Shown here: piece after piece, positions 18,206-28,304 of the stretch
Layout: every line of letters starts with the position of its first letter
Numbering within the stretch: the first letter of the stretch is position 1
Assembly: GCA_016741915.1 (NCBI GenBank)
Contig: JACVCS010000001.1
Coordinates: 40,043 to 104,042 of the forward strand
DNA: 64,000 nucleotides
Reading direction: 5' to 3'
Origin: Phycisphaerales bacterium
GTDB taxonomy: Bacteria; Planctomycetota; Phycisphaerae; Phycisphaerales; UBA1924
Translations under genes and position numbers: made by a program
Notes under the pieces: generated by a model
The model's input: the letters and a program-made list of their open reading frames with translations, nothing else
Databases searched by the model: none
What the model was told of the DNA's origin: nothing

Positions 18206-19294
18206 TCAGCGGGCCTGTCGGCGGCGGGTGGTGTCCTGCTCGAGGAACCGCTTTTCGGAGCGCGTCAACGCGCCCATCCCTTGGGTCGAAATCTTCGCGA
18301 GGATGCGGTCGAGCTCCTGCTGGTGGCGCTGCTCTTCCTCTTGACGGCGCTGGGCTTCCTTGCGCTTGCGTTCCAGCATCGCGTCGGTGTCTTCGCTCTC
18401 GCGGTCGGGCCTCAGCGATGCGGCGAAGGGGGATTCCTCTTCTTCGGATTCAACCCCGGCGCGTTCGGCAAACTGCACGCGTTGAAGCTCATGGAAACAG
18501 GTAAAGCCCGAGAAGACCGCGATAAGCAGCAGCGTTGATTCGCTGCGGACCAGACCGTACATGCCCACGAGGCTCGCGACGACGATGCCGACCGTCGCGG
18601 CGATCTTCATCGACCGGCGGTAACCCACGCGCGACCAAAGGATCTCCTGCAGCACACGCCCGGCGTCCATGGGGAACATCACCAGGAGCATGTTGAACAG
18701 CAGCAGGCCCAGGTTGGCGTAGTACATCCACCAGACGATGGTCCAGAGCGTGGTGGCGAGGTCGGAACTGGCGACGGACGAGCCGCCGATGGCGCTCTGA
18801 AAATCGCTCATCGCACGGATCGGTGTGAACGGATTGAAGAGCACCGCCTCGCGCCCGCCGCCCGCGGCGAGGATCGCCAGCCCCGTCGGGAGCATCAACA
18901 GCACGTTCACCAGCGGACCACCCAATGTGGTGATCAGGCTCGCCTGCCACGTGTGCGGCGGGCGGCACATCGCCAACCCGCCCAGGGGCCAGAGCAGGAT
19001 TTCGTCGGCTTCGCCGCCGACCAATCGGCAGGCGGTGACGTGCCCGAACTCGTGCAGGAGCACGGAGAGCCAGAGGCAACCAACGCTCATGAGCAGGTAG
19101 TTGAAGGAGACGCCCTGTTTGCTCGCCAGCAGCGGGCCCAGCAGCGTGTAGGCGATGAAGAGGAGGAACAAGACGTGCAACCGGACCGAAACCCCCGCGA
19201 TGCGTATGAACGGGACGGACCACGAAAGCGAATCCCGCGTCCAATAGGTCGGCGCGGGTCGGCGTGATCTGGGCTTGTCGGGATCGAAGAACAT
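18206..19294 (-). CDS. Site-2 protease-like zinc metallopeptidase (M50 family)
   Basis: 362 residues with about six membrane segments. Zinc motif HEFGH at 81-85 (LLHEFGHVTACRL) and GGPLVN as the conserved GG element in helix 3; the third ligand is likely in the FPMDAGRVLQEIL segment (Asp). This arrangement marks the SREBP site-2/SpoIVFB-type group, which cleaves substrates inside the membrane. The tail is charged (KRKEAQRRQEEEQRHQQ) and ends ILAKISTQGMGALTRSEKRF, a motif shared with the rhomboid encoded next to it. The start at 19294 is an ATG without a strong ribosome site. Sure of family, substrate unknown. Confidence 0.9.
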   Translation of the reverse strand: MFFDPDKPRSRRPAPTYWTRDSLSWSVPFIRIAGVSVRLHVLFLLFIAYTLLGPLLASKQGVSFNYLLMSVGCLWLSVLLHEFGHVTACRLVGGEADEILLWPLGGLAMCRPPHTWQASLITTLGGPLVNVLLMLPTGLAILAAGGGREAVLFNPFTPIRAMSDFQSAIGGSSVASSDLATTLWTIVWWMYYANLGLLLFNMLLVMFPMDAGRVLQEILWSRVGYRRSMKIAATVGIVVASLVGMYGLVRSESTLLLIAVFSGFTCFHELQRVQFAERAGVESEEEESPFAASLRPDRESEDTDAMLERKRKEAQRRQEEEQRHQQELDRILAKISTQGMGALTRSEKRFLEQDTTRRRQAR

Positions 19295-19475
19295 CGTTTC
19301 AGCGAGGAAAAACAGTCCGGGAGTCTGGCACGGCAACGACCTCGCTGCGCGTGCGGACGACGGGTCCACCCTTCTTTTTCGTTTATCGGTCGGTTTGGGT
19401 TGAGCCTTCGGGGGTGAGATTGTGGAAATTGATCAAGTTCCCACGAGATGGCCCGCTTTGGGCGCGCAAAGGTGG

Positions 19476-20105
19476 TCAGACCTTCGATGTGCTTTTGGCG
19501 GAAAGACGCCCCTGGCGATGGGCCAGGAGGATCGCGAGCATGCTCTTGGCGTCGACGATCTGGCCTTCGTCGATCATGCGCAGCACGCGGTCGGGCTCGA
19601 TGGCTTCCACGAGGATGTGCTCGTCCTCCTCGAGTTTCTGCCCGACGTGTTTCAGGTCGGTAGCGAGGAAGGCGTGCATGAGTTCGTCGGTCAGGCCCGG
19701 GGTTGTGAGGTAGGTGCGGATGGGCACAAGATGGCCGGCCTGATAGCCCGTTTCTTCGATGAGTTCGCGGGCGGCGCAGAGGGCGGGGTCCTCACCTTCG
19801 AGGAAGGTGCCCTGGGGTGTGGAGGGGCGCTCGATGGTGCCGGCGCAGCACTCGTACAGCCAGCGTTGGACGGTCAGGCGGTAGACCTTGATGAGGACGA
19901 TTCGGCCGTCGGGAAGGATCGGAACGATGACGACCGCGCCGGGGTGGCGGACGACTTCTTTGGTGGTGTCTCGGCCGAGCTTTGAGCGGACGCTCAGGCG
20001 GACATAGTGGTATTTTTTGCCCAGGGCGATGGGGGTTGAGGCGGTGACGGTGGGGACGGCGACGGCTGGGTCGACTATGCTGGGAATGGAGAAGGGGTTG
20101 GTCAT
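19476..20105 (-). CDS. Nudix hydrolase, ADP-ribose pyrophosphatase-like
   Basis: 209 residues. The complete Nudix box is visible: Gly99-x5-Glu105-x7-RELIEETGY (113-121). The upstream strands (VVIVPILPDGRIVLIKVYR, WLYECCAGTIE) and downstream TPGLTDELMHAFLATDL match the NudF/ADP-ribose group, which hydrolyses ADP-ribose or sugar nucleotides to AMP and sugar phosphate in the cytoplasm. Substrate not provable from sequence. ATG at 20105. Stands alone on the minus strand, 181 bases downstream of the M50 start codon. Confidence 0.88.
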   Translation of the reverse strand: MTNPFSIPSIVDPAVAVPTVTASTPIALGKKYHYVRLSVRSKLGRDTTKEVVRHPGAVVIVPILPDGRIVLIKVYRLTVQRWLYECCAGTIERPSTPQGTFLEGEDPALCAARELIEETGYQAGHLVPIRTYLTTPGLTDELMHAFLATDLKHVGQKLEEDEHILVEAIEPDRVLRMIDEGQIVDAKSMLAILLAHRQGRLSAKSTSKV

Positions 20106-20317
20106 ATGTCGGTTGATGTGGAAAAGTGGAGTTGGCGAGGCTGGTGAAACTGGGAAAGGTGAACGTGGTGGAAAAGCGGGGCGAAGTCCAAGAATAGCGG
20201 CATTTGGGCGTGCTTTTGGACGGTACCGGGGTTAAACTGTGCTCGGAGTGTTGTGTCAGCGCCCCCTCTCTCAAGGGGGTAAGCCGACAGTTGTTGATGT
20301 AAAGTGGGAGGTTCCAA

Positions 20318-20488
20318 ATGGTCAGCATGACGCTGGGTTTTGTGGGCGAAGTCATCGGGCCGGTGGTTATTGGCTCGGCGGCGGTGATTGTCGGCGGCTT
20401 GAGCGGGCTGGCTTTGGTCGGCCGGCGACGCTGGCGGACGCGGGGTGAGTTGAATCAGACGAGCTTGTCGTGGCTGAGCGGGGAGTAA
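20318..20488 (+). CDS. Small single-pass membrane protein (56 aa)
   Basis: A small gene with a very good ribosome site: GGGAGG seven bases before ATG. The 56-residue product begins MVSMTLGFVGEVIGPVVIGS, has one hydrophobic helix (about 6-32, Gly/Val/Ala rich), then a strongly basic stop-transfer RRRWRTR, and ends LSWLSGE. The topology would be N-out, C-in. No family recognised. A strong bidirectional terminator lies 155 bases after the stop, so the transcript would carry a 3' region of about 150 bases. The surroundings (minus-strand Nudix and eno) leave it isolated. I judge it a real gene on the ribosome site and helix; function unknown. Confidence 0.65.
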   Translation: MVSMTLGFVGEVIGPVVIGSAAVIVGGLSGLALVGRRRWRTRGELNQTSLSWLSGE

Positions 20489-20642
20489 TCTCCGGATCGC
20501 TGGGCGGTGGTTGTCTGCGTGACGACCGCGGCGCGGCCGGGAGAGATGATGTCTGAACCCGACAAGGTCGGGGCGGATGCGTAAGTCGAGGAAGTAGAAA
20601 AAAACTTCGGGAACTGCGAGGAATCGCGGGGCTCGAAGATGG

Positions 20643-20682
20643 AAAACCCCGCGGAGCCAAGCCGCGGGGTTTTTTCGTTTTG
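20643..20682 (+). terminator. Bidirectional intrinsic terminator
   Basis: Perfect 12-bp stem AAAACCCCGCGG / CCGCGGGGTTTT (643-654 with 662-673, 7-base loop), followed on plus by TTTTTTCGTTTT and on minus by TTTTCC. It can end both the small plus-strand transcript and eno. Confidence 0.92.
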
Positions 20683-20735
20683 GCGTCGAGTGGTCAACGA
20701 AGGGAGGGAAGAAATGGAAGGGGGCTGGAGCCGGA

Positions 20736-20784
20736 TGCCCAGTGCCCAATGCCTCGTGCCTAATGCCCAGTGCCCAGTGCCTCT
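20736..20784 (+). repeat. Heptanucleotide repeat, TGCCYNN x7
   Basis: Seven exact-period 7-bp units, each starting TGCC: TGCCCAG, TGCCCAA, TGCCTCG, TGCCTAA, TGCCCAG, TGCCCAG, TGCCTCT. It ends four bases before the eno stop codon. Confidence 0.85.
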
Positions 20785-20788
20785 GGCT

Positions 20789-22440
<1,652 letters not shown>

Positions 22441-22659
22441 GGCATGGCGCGGGTGCCTGCCGGGGCTTTGGTGAAAACGCGGTGGGTGTGGTTTCCGGGC
22501 GTCGTGGGTGCGGGTTCGGGCGTAGTGTTGTGCCGGGTGGACGGTGAGGGGAAGGGTGGGGGGTGCGCACGGGTTGGAGATGGGCGGTCGCCGACCTTTG
22601 CGGGCAGTGTGGAACGGACGGGAGCTGGATTGCCCTGGACAATCGGTGAGCAGGAAGCC

Positions 22660-23376
22660 ATGCCGCTGTCTTCTGAGAGTTTTTCGAGCCGGGTTGAATC
22701 GCTGAAGGCGGACCTTGTCAAACAGGGTCGGCGAGTTCAGGCGATGGTGGAGACGTCGTTCGACGCGATCTTCGCGGGGGACAGTTCGTCGGCGAAGAAG
22801 GTGGAAGTGCTCGACGAAGAGATCGACGCGGTGGACGTGGCGCTGGAGAAGGCGGCGGTTGCGCTGCTGACCGACGCGTGTCAGCAGGGTGCGAACCTTG
22901 AGCCGAACCAGGTCCGGATGGTTCTGACCATCGTGAAGGTGAACAACGAGCTGGAGCGGATCGCGGATATCGGGGTGGCGATCGCGGAAGAGATCGCGAT
23001 CTTTCGGCAGTGTGCGCAGGGAGCCGGGGCGGAACCGCCGATGACGTTCCGGGTTCTGGCGAACAGTTCGATCGGGGTGCTTCGCGACAGCGTGGGGAGC
23101 CTGGACCGGATGGACGCGAAGCTGGCGAAGACGGTGCTCATGAGCGAGACGGCGGTGGGCGCGTTCAAGGCGGCGCTGGTGAAGGACATTCAGCAGCAGG
23201 TGCACGCGCGGACGATGCCGCTGGACCTGGCGAGCGCGCTGCACGATACGGCGATGTTCTGCGTGCACATCGCGGACCACTGTACGAATATCGCCGAGCA
23301 GGTGATGTACGTGAGCACGGGGACGATCGTTCGGCACATGCAGGGGCGGTGGGAAGAGATCAAGCTGCCCGGATGA
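22660..23376 (+). CDS. phoU: PhoU-like phosphate signalling/metal-binding protein
   Basis: 238 residues, all helical, two PhoU three-helix repeats. The metal-cluster motifs are NNELERIADIGVAIAEEI (first repeat) and HIADHCTNIAEQVMY (second repeat), the places where PhoU has E/DxxxD iron or magnesium ligands. PhoU restrains phosphate uptake and the PhoR/PhoB response; no pst or pho kinase genes lie in this window, so the partner is not shown. The ATG at 22660 has AGGAAG upstream (GAGCAGGAAGCC). The frame runs open 432 bases further upstream through the 21-bp repeat array, but the PhoU fold starts here. Family sure; role in phosphate control inferred. Confidence 0.85.
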   Translation: MPLSSESFSSRVESLKADLVKQGRRVQAMVETSFDAIFAGDSSSAKKVEVLDEEIDAVDVALEKAAVALLTDACQQGANLEPNQVRMVLTIVKVNNELERIADIGVAIAEEIAIFRQCAQGAGAEPPMTFRVLANSSIGVLRDSVGSLDRMDAKLAKTVLMSETAVGAFKAALVKDIQQQVHARTMPLDLASALHDTAMFCVHIADHCTNIAEQVMYVSTGTIVRHMQGRWEEIKLPG

Positions 23377-23392
23377 GAGATCCGGTAAAGAG

Positions 23393-23419
23393 CAAATGGC
23401 AAATGGCCAAATCGCAAAT
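23393..23419 (+). repeat. CAAAT short tandem repeat after the phoU-like gene
   Basis: CAAAT at 23393, 23400, 23408 and 23415, spacing 7, 8, 7. The array starts 17 bases after the phoU-like stop. It mirrors the array before eno. Confidence 0.8.
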
Positions 23420-23544
23420 AAGTAAGAGCGTTGGGAGCGCTGGGTGCGCTGGGTGCTTTCGGTGGGTTGGGGTCCTTGCTCGTTGATGGTTGAGGGGGCC
23501 GCGGTGTTTGGAGTGTGGGGTTGCGGATTCGTGCGAAATCGATC

Positions 23545-23988
23545 ATGGTCACGGCGGAAGCCTGGCGATTGACGCCCGGGCTGGCGTGGGTGACGAGTCT
23601 TGTGCATGTGGCCGTGGGTTTGTTTGGGTTGGCGGTGGGTGTGTTTTTGATCGCGACGCTTGGGATCTCGGGCGGGATTGCCAGCCCGATTGGGTACGTG
23701 CTGGGCTTGCTGGCGATTCTCGCGGCTTCGCAGTATCTGCTCGCGGGCGTGAAGTCGATCTTCGCGCAGCGGCCCATCGGCTTGGCGGCGCGGAAGCGAG
23801 CGTGCGATACGTGCGCACAGTGCGGGTACGAACTCAGCGGCATGCCGGAAGATCAGGGGACGTGCCCGGAGTGCGGGGCGCGGTATGTGAAGCTGGTTGA
23901 GCCGTGGTCTCGATTGCAGCGGCGTGTGCAGGGGCATATGGCGGCGCGGGAACGCGAGCGGACGCTCGGTCAGGGAAGCAAAGACTGA
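23545..23988 (+). CDS. Membrane protein with C-terminal zinc ribbon
   Basis: 147 residues (157 if a GTG at 23515 is used). Two to three hydrophobic helices fill residues 12-72 (WVTSLVHVAVGLFGLAVGVF and IGYVLGLLAILAASQYLLAG). A zinc-ribbon module follows: CDTCAQCGYELSGMP, then CPECGARY, giving a C-x2-C spacing twice. This tail is a recurring end of planctomycete membrane proteins; another copy ends the protein at 51816-53216. Function not known. The last 35 residues are basic (RLQRRVQGHMAARERERT). No convincing ribosome site for either start. A real gene in my judgement because of the cysteines and helices. Confidence 0.7.
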   Translation: MVTAEAWRLTPGLAWVTSLVHVAVGLFGLAVGVFLIATLGISGGIASPIGYVLGLLAILAASQYLLAGVKSIFAQRPIGLAARKRACDTCAQCGYELSGMPEDQGTCPECGARYVKLVEPWSRLQRRVQGHMAARERERTLGQGSKD

Positions 23989-24126
23989 AACGTCGCAAGT
24001 ACTTTCGCGAGATGCCCGCCCCGTTCCTCCCCCCCACCACCCGCACCACCAGCCACTACCCAACGGCCATCACTTTGCACTCCCATTCGCGCCGGATGTC
24101 CTTCTCGTCCGGCGCTGGGTGTTCGG

Positions 24127-24732
24127 TCAAGTTGGTGTTGAATCCATGGCGGGCTTCGCTTTGCGGCTGAATGCCCGCTCGAGTGCGAGCAGCGCGAGGA
24201 TGGTCAGTGCGCCGGCGGAGATGCTGCCGTGGATCCATGCCGAGAGGTATGAACCGATGACTTGCGGGAACTGCAGCGTCGGACGGCTGGTCAGGACGAA
24301 ACCGGGGCGAGCGATCGGCGTGTTCACGTGCACGATCAACTCGGCGGGGTTCGCGTTTCCAACGGCGACCCTTCTGTCCAGTTGCAGATGCGGCTCGTCG
24401 TCATTGATCGGCACGAACTCATCGCCTCGCCATGACGAAGGGAGCGAGAATCTGATCTCGCTGGCGGCGACGAGTGCCTCGGCTTCTTGCTTCGTCACAC
24501 CTTGCGGCGGCACGTATCCCAGCGCTTCGAAGTCTGAGTGGTGGTACGGGCGGTCGATGTAAACGGTGTACTTGCCCGCGGCGGAGAGGTCGTAGTTGCC
24601 GCGGATCGACGAGACACTCCGCTCTTTGTCGGTGAGCGAGGAATAACGGGAGTAGCCGAGGATGAGCATCGGCAACGAGATCGCGAGGACCAGCACGCAG
24701 ACCAACACCGTGATCAGGCGTGCGGTTCCCAT
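24127..24732 (-). CDS. Two-pass membrane protein of unknown function
   Basis: 201 residues: an N-terminal helix (about 5-27, LITVLVCVLVLAISLPMLIL), a 130-residue domain outside the membrane (with GKYTVYIDRPYHHSDFEALG and beta-rich DEPHLQLDRRVAVGNANPAELIVHV), then a second helix (about 168-188, SISAGALTILALLALERAF) and a short basic tail. It looks like a membrane-attached beta-sandwich sensor or structural protein. No family recognised. ATG at 24732, codon use like neighbours. Next to gcvT on the same strand (31 bases upstream of the gcvT stop), so possibly transcribed after it. Confidence 0.7.
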   Translation of the reverse strand: MGTARLITVLVCVLVLAISLPMLILGYSRYSSLTDKERSVSSIRGNYDLSAAGKYTVYIDRPYHHSDFEALGYVPPQGVTKQEAEALVAASEIRFSLPSSWRGDEFVPINDDEPHLQLDRRVAVGNANPAELIVHVNTPIARPGFVLTSRPTLQFPQVIGSYLSAWIHGSISAGALTILALLALERAFSRKAKPAMDSTPT

Positions 24733-24763
24733 GATGCTCGATACGCAGCGGGGGCTTAACGGT

Positions 24764-25912
24764 TCAGGCCTTCTTCGGGGCTTTGTAGAAGGGCATTTTG
24801 CAGACTTCGGCGGGGATGCGTTCGCGGCCGGTGTCGATTTCGACCTTGGTGCCCTCGGCGAGGTGTTCGCGGTCGAGATAGCCCATGGCGATGCAGTAGC
24901 CGAGGGTGGGGCTGGGGCAGCCGCTGGTGATGGTCCCGGCGGGCTTGTCGCTCACGAGGATGGTCATGCCCTGGCGTGCGGAGCGTTTGCCCTCGAGCTT
25001 GAAGCCGGCGAGCTTTTGCTTGGTGCCGCCTTCGGCTTGGGTCTTCTTCAGGGCTTCGAGGCCGATGAAGGGTTCGGGGCGGTCGCCCTGGTCTTTGTCG
25101 AGGGCGATGGCGAAATCGAGCCCGGTGCTGAGGGCGTTGGTTTCTTCGGAGAGTTCGTGCCCGTAGAGGGGCATGGCGGCTTCCATGCGGAGTGTGTCGC
25201 GGGCGCCGAGGCCGCAGGGTTTGATGAGGGCGTTGGGGTCCTTCGGATCGACATCCTTGAGGATCATCTTCATGGCCATGCCGACCATTGCGCCGGGGAG
25301 GATGACTTCGACGCCGTCTTCGCCGGTGTAGCCGGTGCGGGAGACGTAGAGCTTGACCACGAGGAGGTTCTTGACGGTGAAGGAATAGCGCTTGAGGGTG
25401 GGGATCTCTCGGCTGAACTTGCCGATGAACTCAACGACCTTCGGGCCTTGGACGGCGACCATCGCGGTGGAGAGGGTGGTGTCGTCGAGCTTGACCTTTT
25501 TGCCCTCGGCGGCGATGACGTTCTTGAAGTGGTTGACGATCTTCTCGCGGTTGGAGGCGTTGACGACCATCATGAAGTCGTCGTCGTCGAGGCGGTAGAC
25601 GATGACGTCGTCCATGATGCCACCGCGCTCGTTGCAGACGAGGGAGTAGCGGCACTGGCCGTTCTTCATGTCGCGGATTCGGCGTGTGCAGACGCGTTCG
25701 AGGAACCCGGCGGCGTGGAGGCCGGTGATTTTCAAGCGGCCCATGTGGGAGACATCGAAGAGCCCGCCGGAGGTGCGGACCTGGTGGTGCTCGTTCTGGA
25801 GGCCCGACTCGCCGACGGCGCGGGTGTAGGTGATGGGGAGTTGCCAACCGGCGAAGTCGACCATTTTGCCGCCGTTGTCGAGATGGAACTGGTAGAGGGG
25901 AGTTTTCTGCAC
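24764..25912 (-). CDS. gcvT: Aminomethyltransferase (glycine cleavage T protein)
   Basis: 382 residues. It moves the methylene group from the lipoyl arm of the H protein to tetrahydrofolate and frees ammonia. Motifs: FAGWQLPITY, GLFDVSHMGRLKITG, GGIMDDVIVYRLDDD (with the catalytic Asp), NASNREKIVNH, SRTGYTGEDGVEV and the C-terminal beta-barrel with GTITSGCPSPTLGYCIAMGY. gcvH and gcvP are not in this window, and no glycine riboswitch fold is visible in the 114 bases upstream. ATG at 25912 with a short leader. Very sure of identity. Confidence 0.95.
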   Translation of the reverse strand: MQKTPLYQFHLDNGGKMVDFAGWQLPITYTRAVGESGLQNEHHQVRTSGGLFDVSHMGRLKITGLHAAGFLERVCTRRIRDMKNGQCRYSLVCNERGGIMDDVIVYRLDDDDFMMVVNASNREKIVNHFKNVIAAEGKKVKLDDTTLSTAMVAVQGPKVVEFIGKFSREIPTLKRYSFTVKNLLVVKLYVSRTGYTGEDGVEVILPGAMVGMAMKMILKDVDPKDPNALIKPCGLGARDTLRMEAAMPLYGHELSEETNALSTGLDFAIALDKDQGDRPEPFIGLEALKKTQAEGGTKQKLAGFKLEGKRSARQGMTILVSDKPAGTITSGCPSPTLGYCIAMGYLDREHLAEGTKVEIDTGRERIPAEVCKMPFYKAPKKA

Positions 25913-26026
25913 GGTGGATGCCCTTTATCGAACCGAGTCTCATTGAGAAAACAGAGTCGCCGACCGCAGGATACGCATGATATCCGCGGGCTGAGTGGCG
26001 GCGGCGAGTGCTTGCGTTGGAGCGAG

Positions 26027-26995
26027 TCAGGTACGCAAGCATTCACGCCGGGCTTTGCGGAGTGGACCCAAGAGCCAGTTGAACCCTCGTTTGAATCGAA
26101 ACCACGGTCGCTCGTTGAACCCGTTTCCGATCGCTTGGAAGTGAGGCTTGGCGAGAGAGAACTGCCCGCAGCGCCAGAGGCCGTAGGCAAGGAACTGTCG
26201 GATATAGGTGCCGTGGGTGCCTTCAAGAGGCAGGCTCCGGCAGGTTTCGTCTGCGAGGACGATCTCGCTCACGACGGACGATTGAAGCCAGTAGGCCTTT
26301 GCGTTGTTTGAGAGATCGCCGTCCTCCCAAGTCATGTCGTGGGCGAGAACGATCAGAGCGGCTACGCCGCTGCTTGATGGTGCTTTGGGGGCCCATTCTC
26401 GCACGAAATCGAGTTGATCGCCGGGCGAACCGCCCCAGCGAACGGACTTGGCGATGATCATCGCAGCGTAGATCGCGCGCAGCGTGGGCTGGCGGCGGAC
26501 CCCTTCGACGAATGATCTCTGAAGCAGATCGTCGTCGCCAAGGCCGAGTGCCATCCAGATGAGCCAGGGCACTGGGATTGCTTCCGAAGGGTCGCGTTTC
26601 ATGGCTTCGAGAAGAAACGACTTTGCAACGTCTAGTCGTTGATGAAAAGTCTCCCAAGCGGTTGCGTTCACGCGCGAGGCGACCGAGGTGCCGCGTGCTG
26701 CCCAAGCCCATTTCGCCTTATAGATCCCGTTGGCAAGAAGCGAATGCGGACCGGGATGGATTTTGAGCCACGTTTCGACATCATCGTCGTCTTCTGCCCA
26801 ATCGCCCAGCGACTCTATGGCGTGGCAGCGTTCGTTGACGTTCGGGCAAGCGGTGACGAACGACTCCACCTGCTCTTACCGACCGTGGACGAGCGCTTTG
26901 CGAGCGGCGGCGGAGGCCTGCGTTTCGATGTTGCAGTCAACAAGAGCTTCGGATCCATCGGCACGGGTCCACATCTTCTGTTTGTCGTTGAACAT
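26027..26995 (-). pseudogene. DUF4034-like alpha-helical protein interrupted by an in-frame TAA
   Basis: Reading on from the ATG at 26995 gives MFNDKQKMWTRADGSEALVD, ending HGR, then TAA (26876-26878). The same frame then continues EQVESFVTACPNVNERCHAI for another 283 codons without interruption. Together about 322 residues. The post-stop part is helical with YKAKWAWAARGTSVASRVN, FHQRLDVAKSFLLEAMKRDP and PVPWLIWMALGLGDDDLL, which recalls Pfam DUF4034. A restart at a GTG (26869) is possible but has no ribosome site. So it is either a nonsense mutation, a sequencing error, or (unlikely) recoding. Function unknown even in the intact form. Confidence 0.7.
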
Positions 26996-27138
26996 ATCGG
27001 AACGCCTTTGAAATCGTGCTGCGTAGTCCTGCCACAACGAGAAAGGTCAGACTACCAAGTGACTGCTGTGCAGTCTTTCTGATATTTGAAGCGATCGGCG
27101 TGGCTGAAGAAACCACGACCGTTGGGATGGCGGTCAAT

Positions 27139-27180
27139 GCAAAAAGGAAAAGAAGACCCGCGAATGGCGGGTCTTCTTTG
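27139..27180 (-). terminator. Intrinsic terminator of tRNA-Ser
   Basis: Perfect 13-bp stem (27149-27161 with 27167-27179, 5-base loop), followed on minus by TTTTCCTTTTT. It lies about 10 bases downstream of the tRNA 3' end. Confidence 0.93.
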
Positions 27181-27189
27181 TGGTTGAAG

Positions 27190-27277
27190 CGGAGAGGGGG
27201 AGATTCGAACTCCCGAAAGGCACTAGTCCTTTACTGGTTTTCGAGACCAGCCCATTCAACCGCTCTGGCACCTCTCC
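27190..27277 (-). tRNA. tRNA-Ser (anticodon CGA)
   Basis: 88 bases with a 7-bp acceptor stem (GGAGAGG / CCTCTCC), a D-arm with AGCGGTTGAATGG, the anticodon arm CTGGT-CTCGAAA-ACCAG (anticodon CGA, reads UCG), a long variable arm typical of serine tRNAs, and the T-arm GGGAG-TTCGAAT-CTCCC. Discriminator base G. CCA is not encoded: CTT follows. A strong terminator follows immediately. Confidence 0.96.
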
Positions 27278-27392
27278 GGCGGCGGTCAAGGGCAATTGTT
27301 CGCCGCAAAGGGGGCTGGGTCAACCTGCGGGCGCAAAGTCGCTGTGGTTTGGGCGTTTGCGTGCGGGTTCTTGGACGTTTCGGGGCGCGTTC

Positions 27393-28304
27393 TCAGGCGT
27401 TCTTTTCGATGGGGACGCCGATGACGCTGCCGTACTCGGTCCAGGAGCCGTCGTAGTTGCGGACGTCCTTGAGCCCCAGGAGGTACTTGAGCACGAACCA
27501 GGTGTGGCTGGAACGCTCGCCGATGCGGCAGTAGGCGACGCTGTTGCTCTCTTGGCTGAGGCCTTTCTGGTCGAGGTAGATGGCGCGGAGCTCGTCGGCG
27601 GTTTTGAAGGTGCCGTCGGCGTTGACGGCGGTGCCCCAGGGGATGCTGGTGGCGCCGGGGATGTGTCCGGCGCGCTGGGCGGTTTCGGTCATGCCGGGCG
27701 GGGCGATGATCTTGCCGGTGAACTCGTCGGGGGAGCGGACGTCGACGAGGTTGACGCGGACGGTTGCGCGCTGGTCGACGATGCGGAGGACGTCGAGCAG
27801 GCGTGCGCGCAGCTCCGGGTGTGTGGAGGTGACGGTGTAGTGCGTGGGGGTGGGCGTGGGGATGTCGGTGGTGAAGGGCTTGGAGTCGTCGTTGAGCCAC
27901 TTCACGCGGCCGCCGTTGAGCAGGCGCACGTCGGCGTGGCCGAAGTACTTCGCGACCCAGAAGGCATAGGCGGCGAACCAGTTGCTGGCATCGCCGTAGA
28001 AGACCAGTGTGTCGGTGCTGGAGATTCCCGAGCGGGAGAGGAGGGCTTCCCATTGCTGCTGGCTGGGGATATCGCGGCGGATGGGGTCCTGCAGGTCCTT
28101 GTTCCAATCCCAACCGACGGCGCCGGGGATGTGGCCCGCGGCGTAGAGCTTCGGATCGACGTCGACCTCGATGATCTTTACGCTGGGGGTTTTGGCGTTG
28201 TCGAGGATCCACTGCGCCGAGACAAGGGCGGCGGGGTGGGCGTAGCCAAGGGGCTTGATGGCGGGGTCAAACGGGACGGATGCGGCGGCGGTGGCGGTTG
28301 ACAT
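27393..28304 (-). CDS. Thiosulfate/3-mercaptopyruvate sulfurtransferase (tandem rhodanese)
   Basis: 303 residues with two rhodanese domains. The first (about 20-145) is inactive: an Asp occupies the loop position (FYGDASNW). The second carries the active Cys259 in YCRIGERSSHTWFVLKYLLG and ends NYDGSWTEYGSVIGVPIE. This C-terminal block is strikingly like the actinobacterial SseA/CysA2 group, so a shared subfamily or old transfer is possible. Such enzymes move sulfane sulfur from thiosulfate or mercaptopyruvate to cyanide or thiol acceptors. ATG at 28304 with AAAGG upstream. Upstream of it, on the same strand, is a cysteine-synthase-type gene, which fits a sulfur role. Confidence 0.92.
   Translation of the reverse strand: MSTATAAASVPFDPAIKPLGYAHPAALVSAQWILDNAKTPSVKIIEVDVDPKLYAAGHIPGAVGWDWNKDLQDPIRRDIPSQQQWEALLSRSGISSTDTLVFYGDASNWFAAYAFWVAKYFGHADVRLLNGGRVKWLNDDSKPFTTDIPTPTPTHYTVTSTHPELRARLLDVLRIVDQRATVRVNLVDVRSPDEFTGKIIAPPGMTETAQRAGHIPGATSIPWGTAVNADGTFKTADELRAIYLDQKGLSQESNSVAYCRIGERSSHTWFVLKYLLGLKDVRNYDGSWTEYGSVIGVPIEKNA

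Larger units (their letters stand above)
20489..20788. other. Gene-free 300-bp convergent region
   Basis: Between the small plus-strand gene and eno. It holds a bidirectional terminator (20643-20682) and seven heptanucleotide units (20736-20784). The 150 bases between the small gene and the terminator have no clear coding sense; a 3' UTR or small RNA is possible. Confidence 0.5.

Noticed and set aside
25913..26026. Glycine riboswitch upstream of gcvT
   Set aside because: The 114-base gap is too short for the paired aptamer and shows none of its conserved bases.
24662..26311. 549-codon open frame on plus
   Set aside because: It is antisense to gcvT with Asp/Val/Gly-biased composition, a shadow frame.
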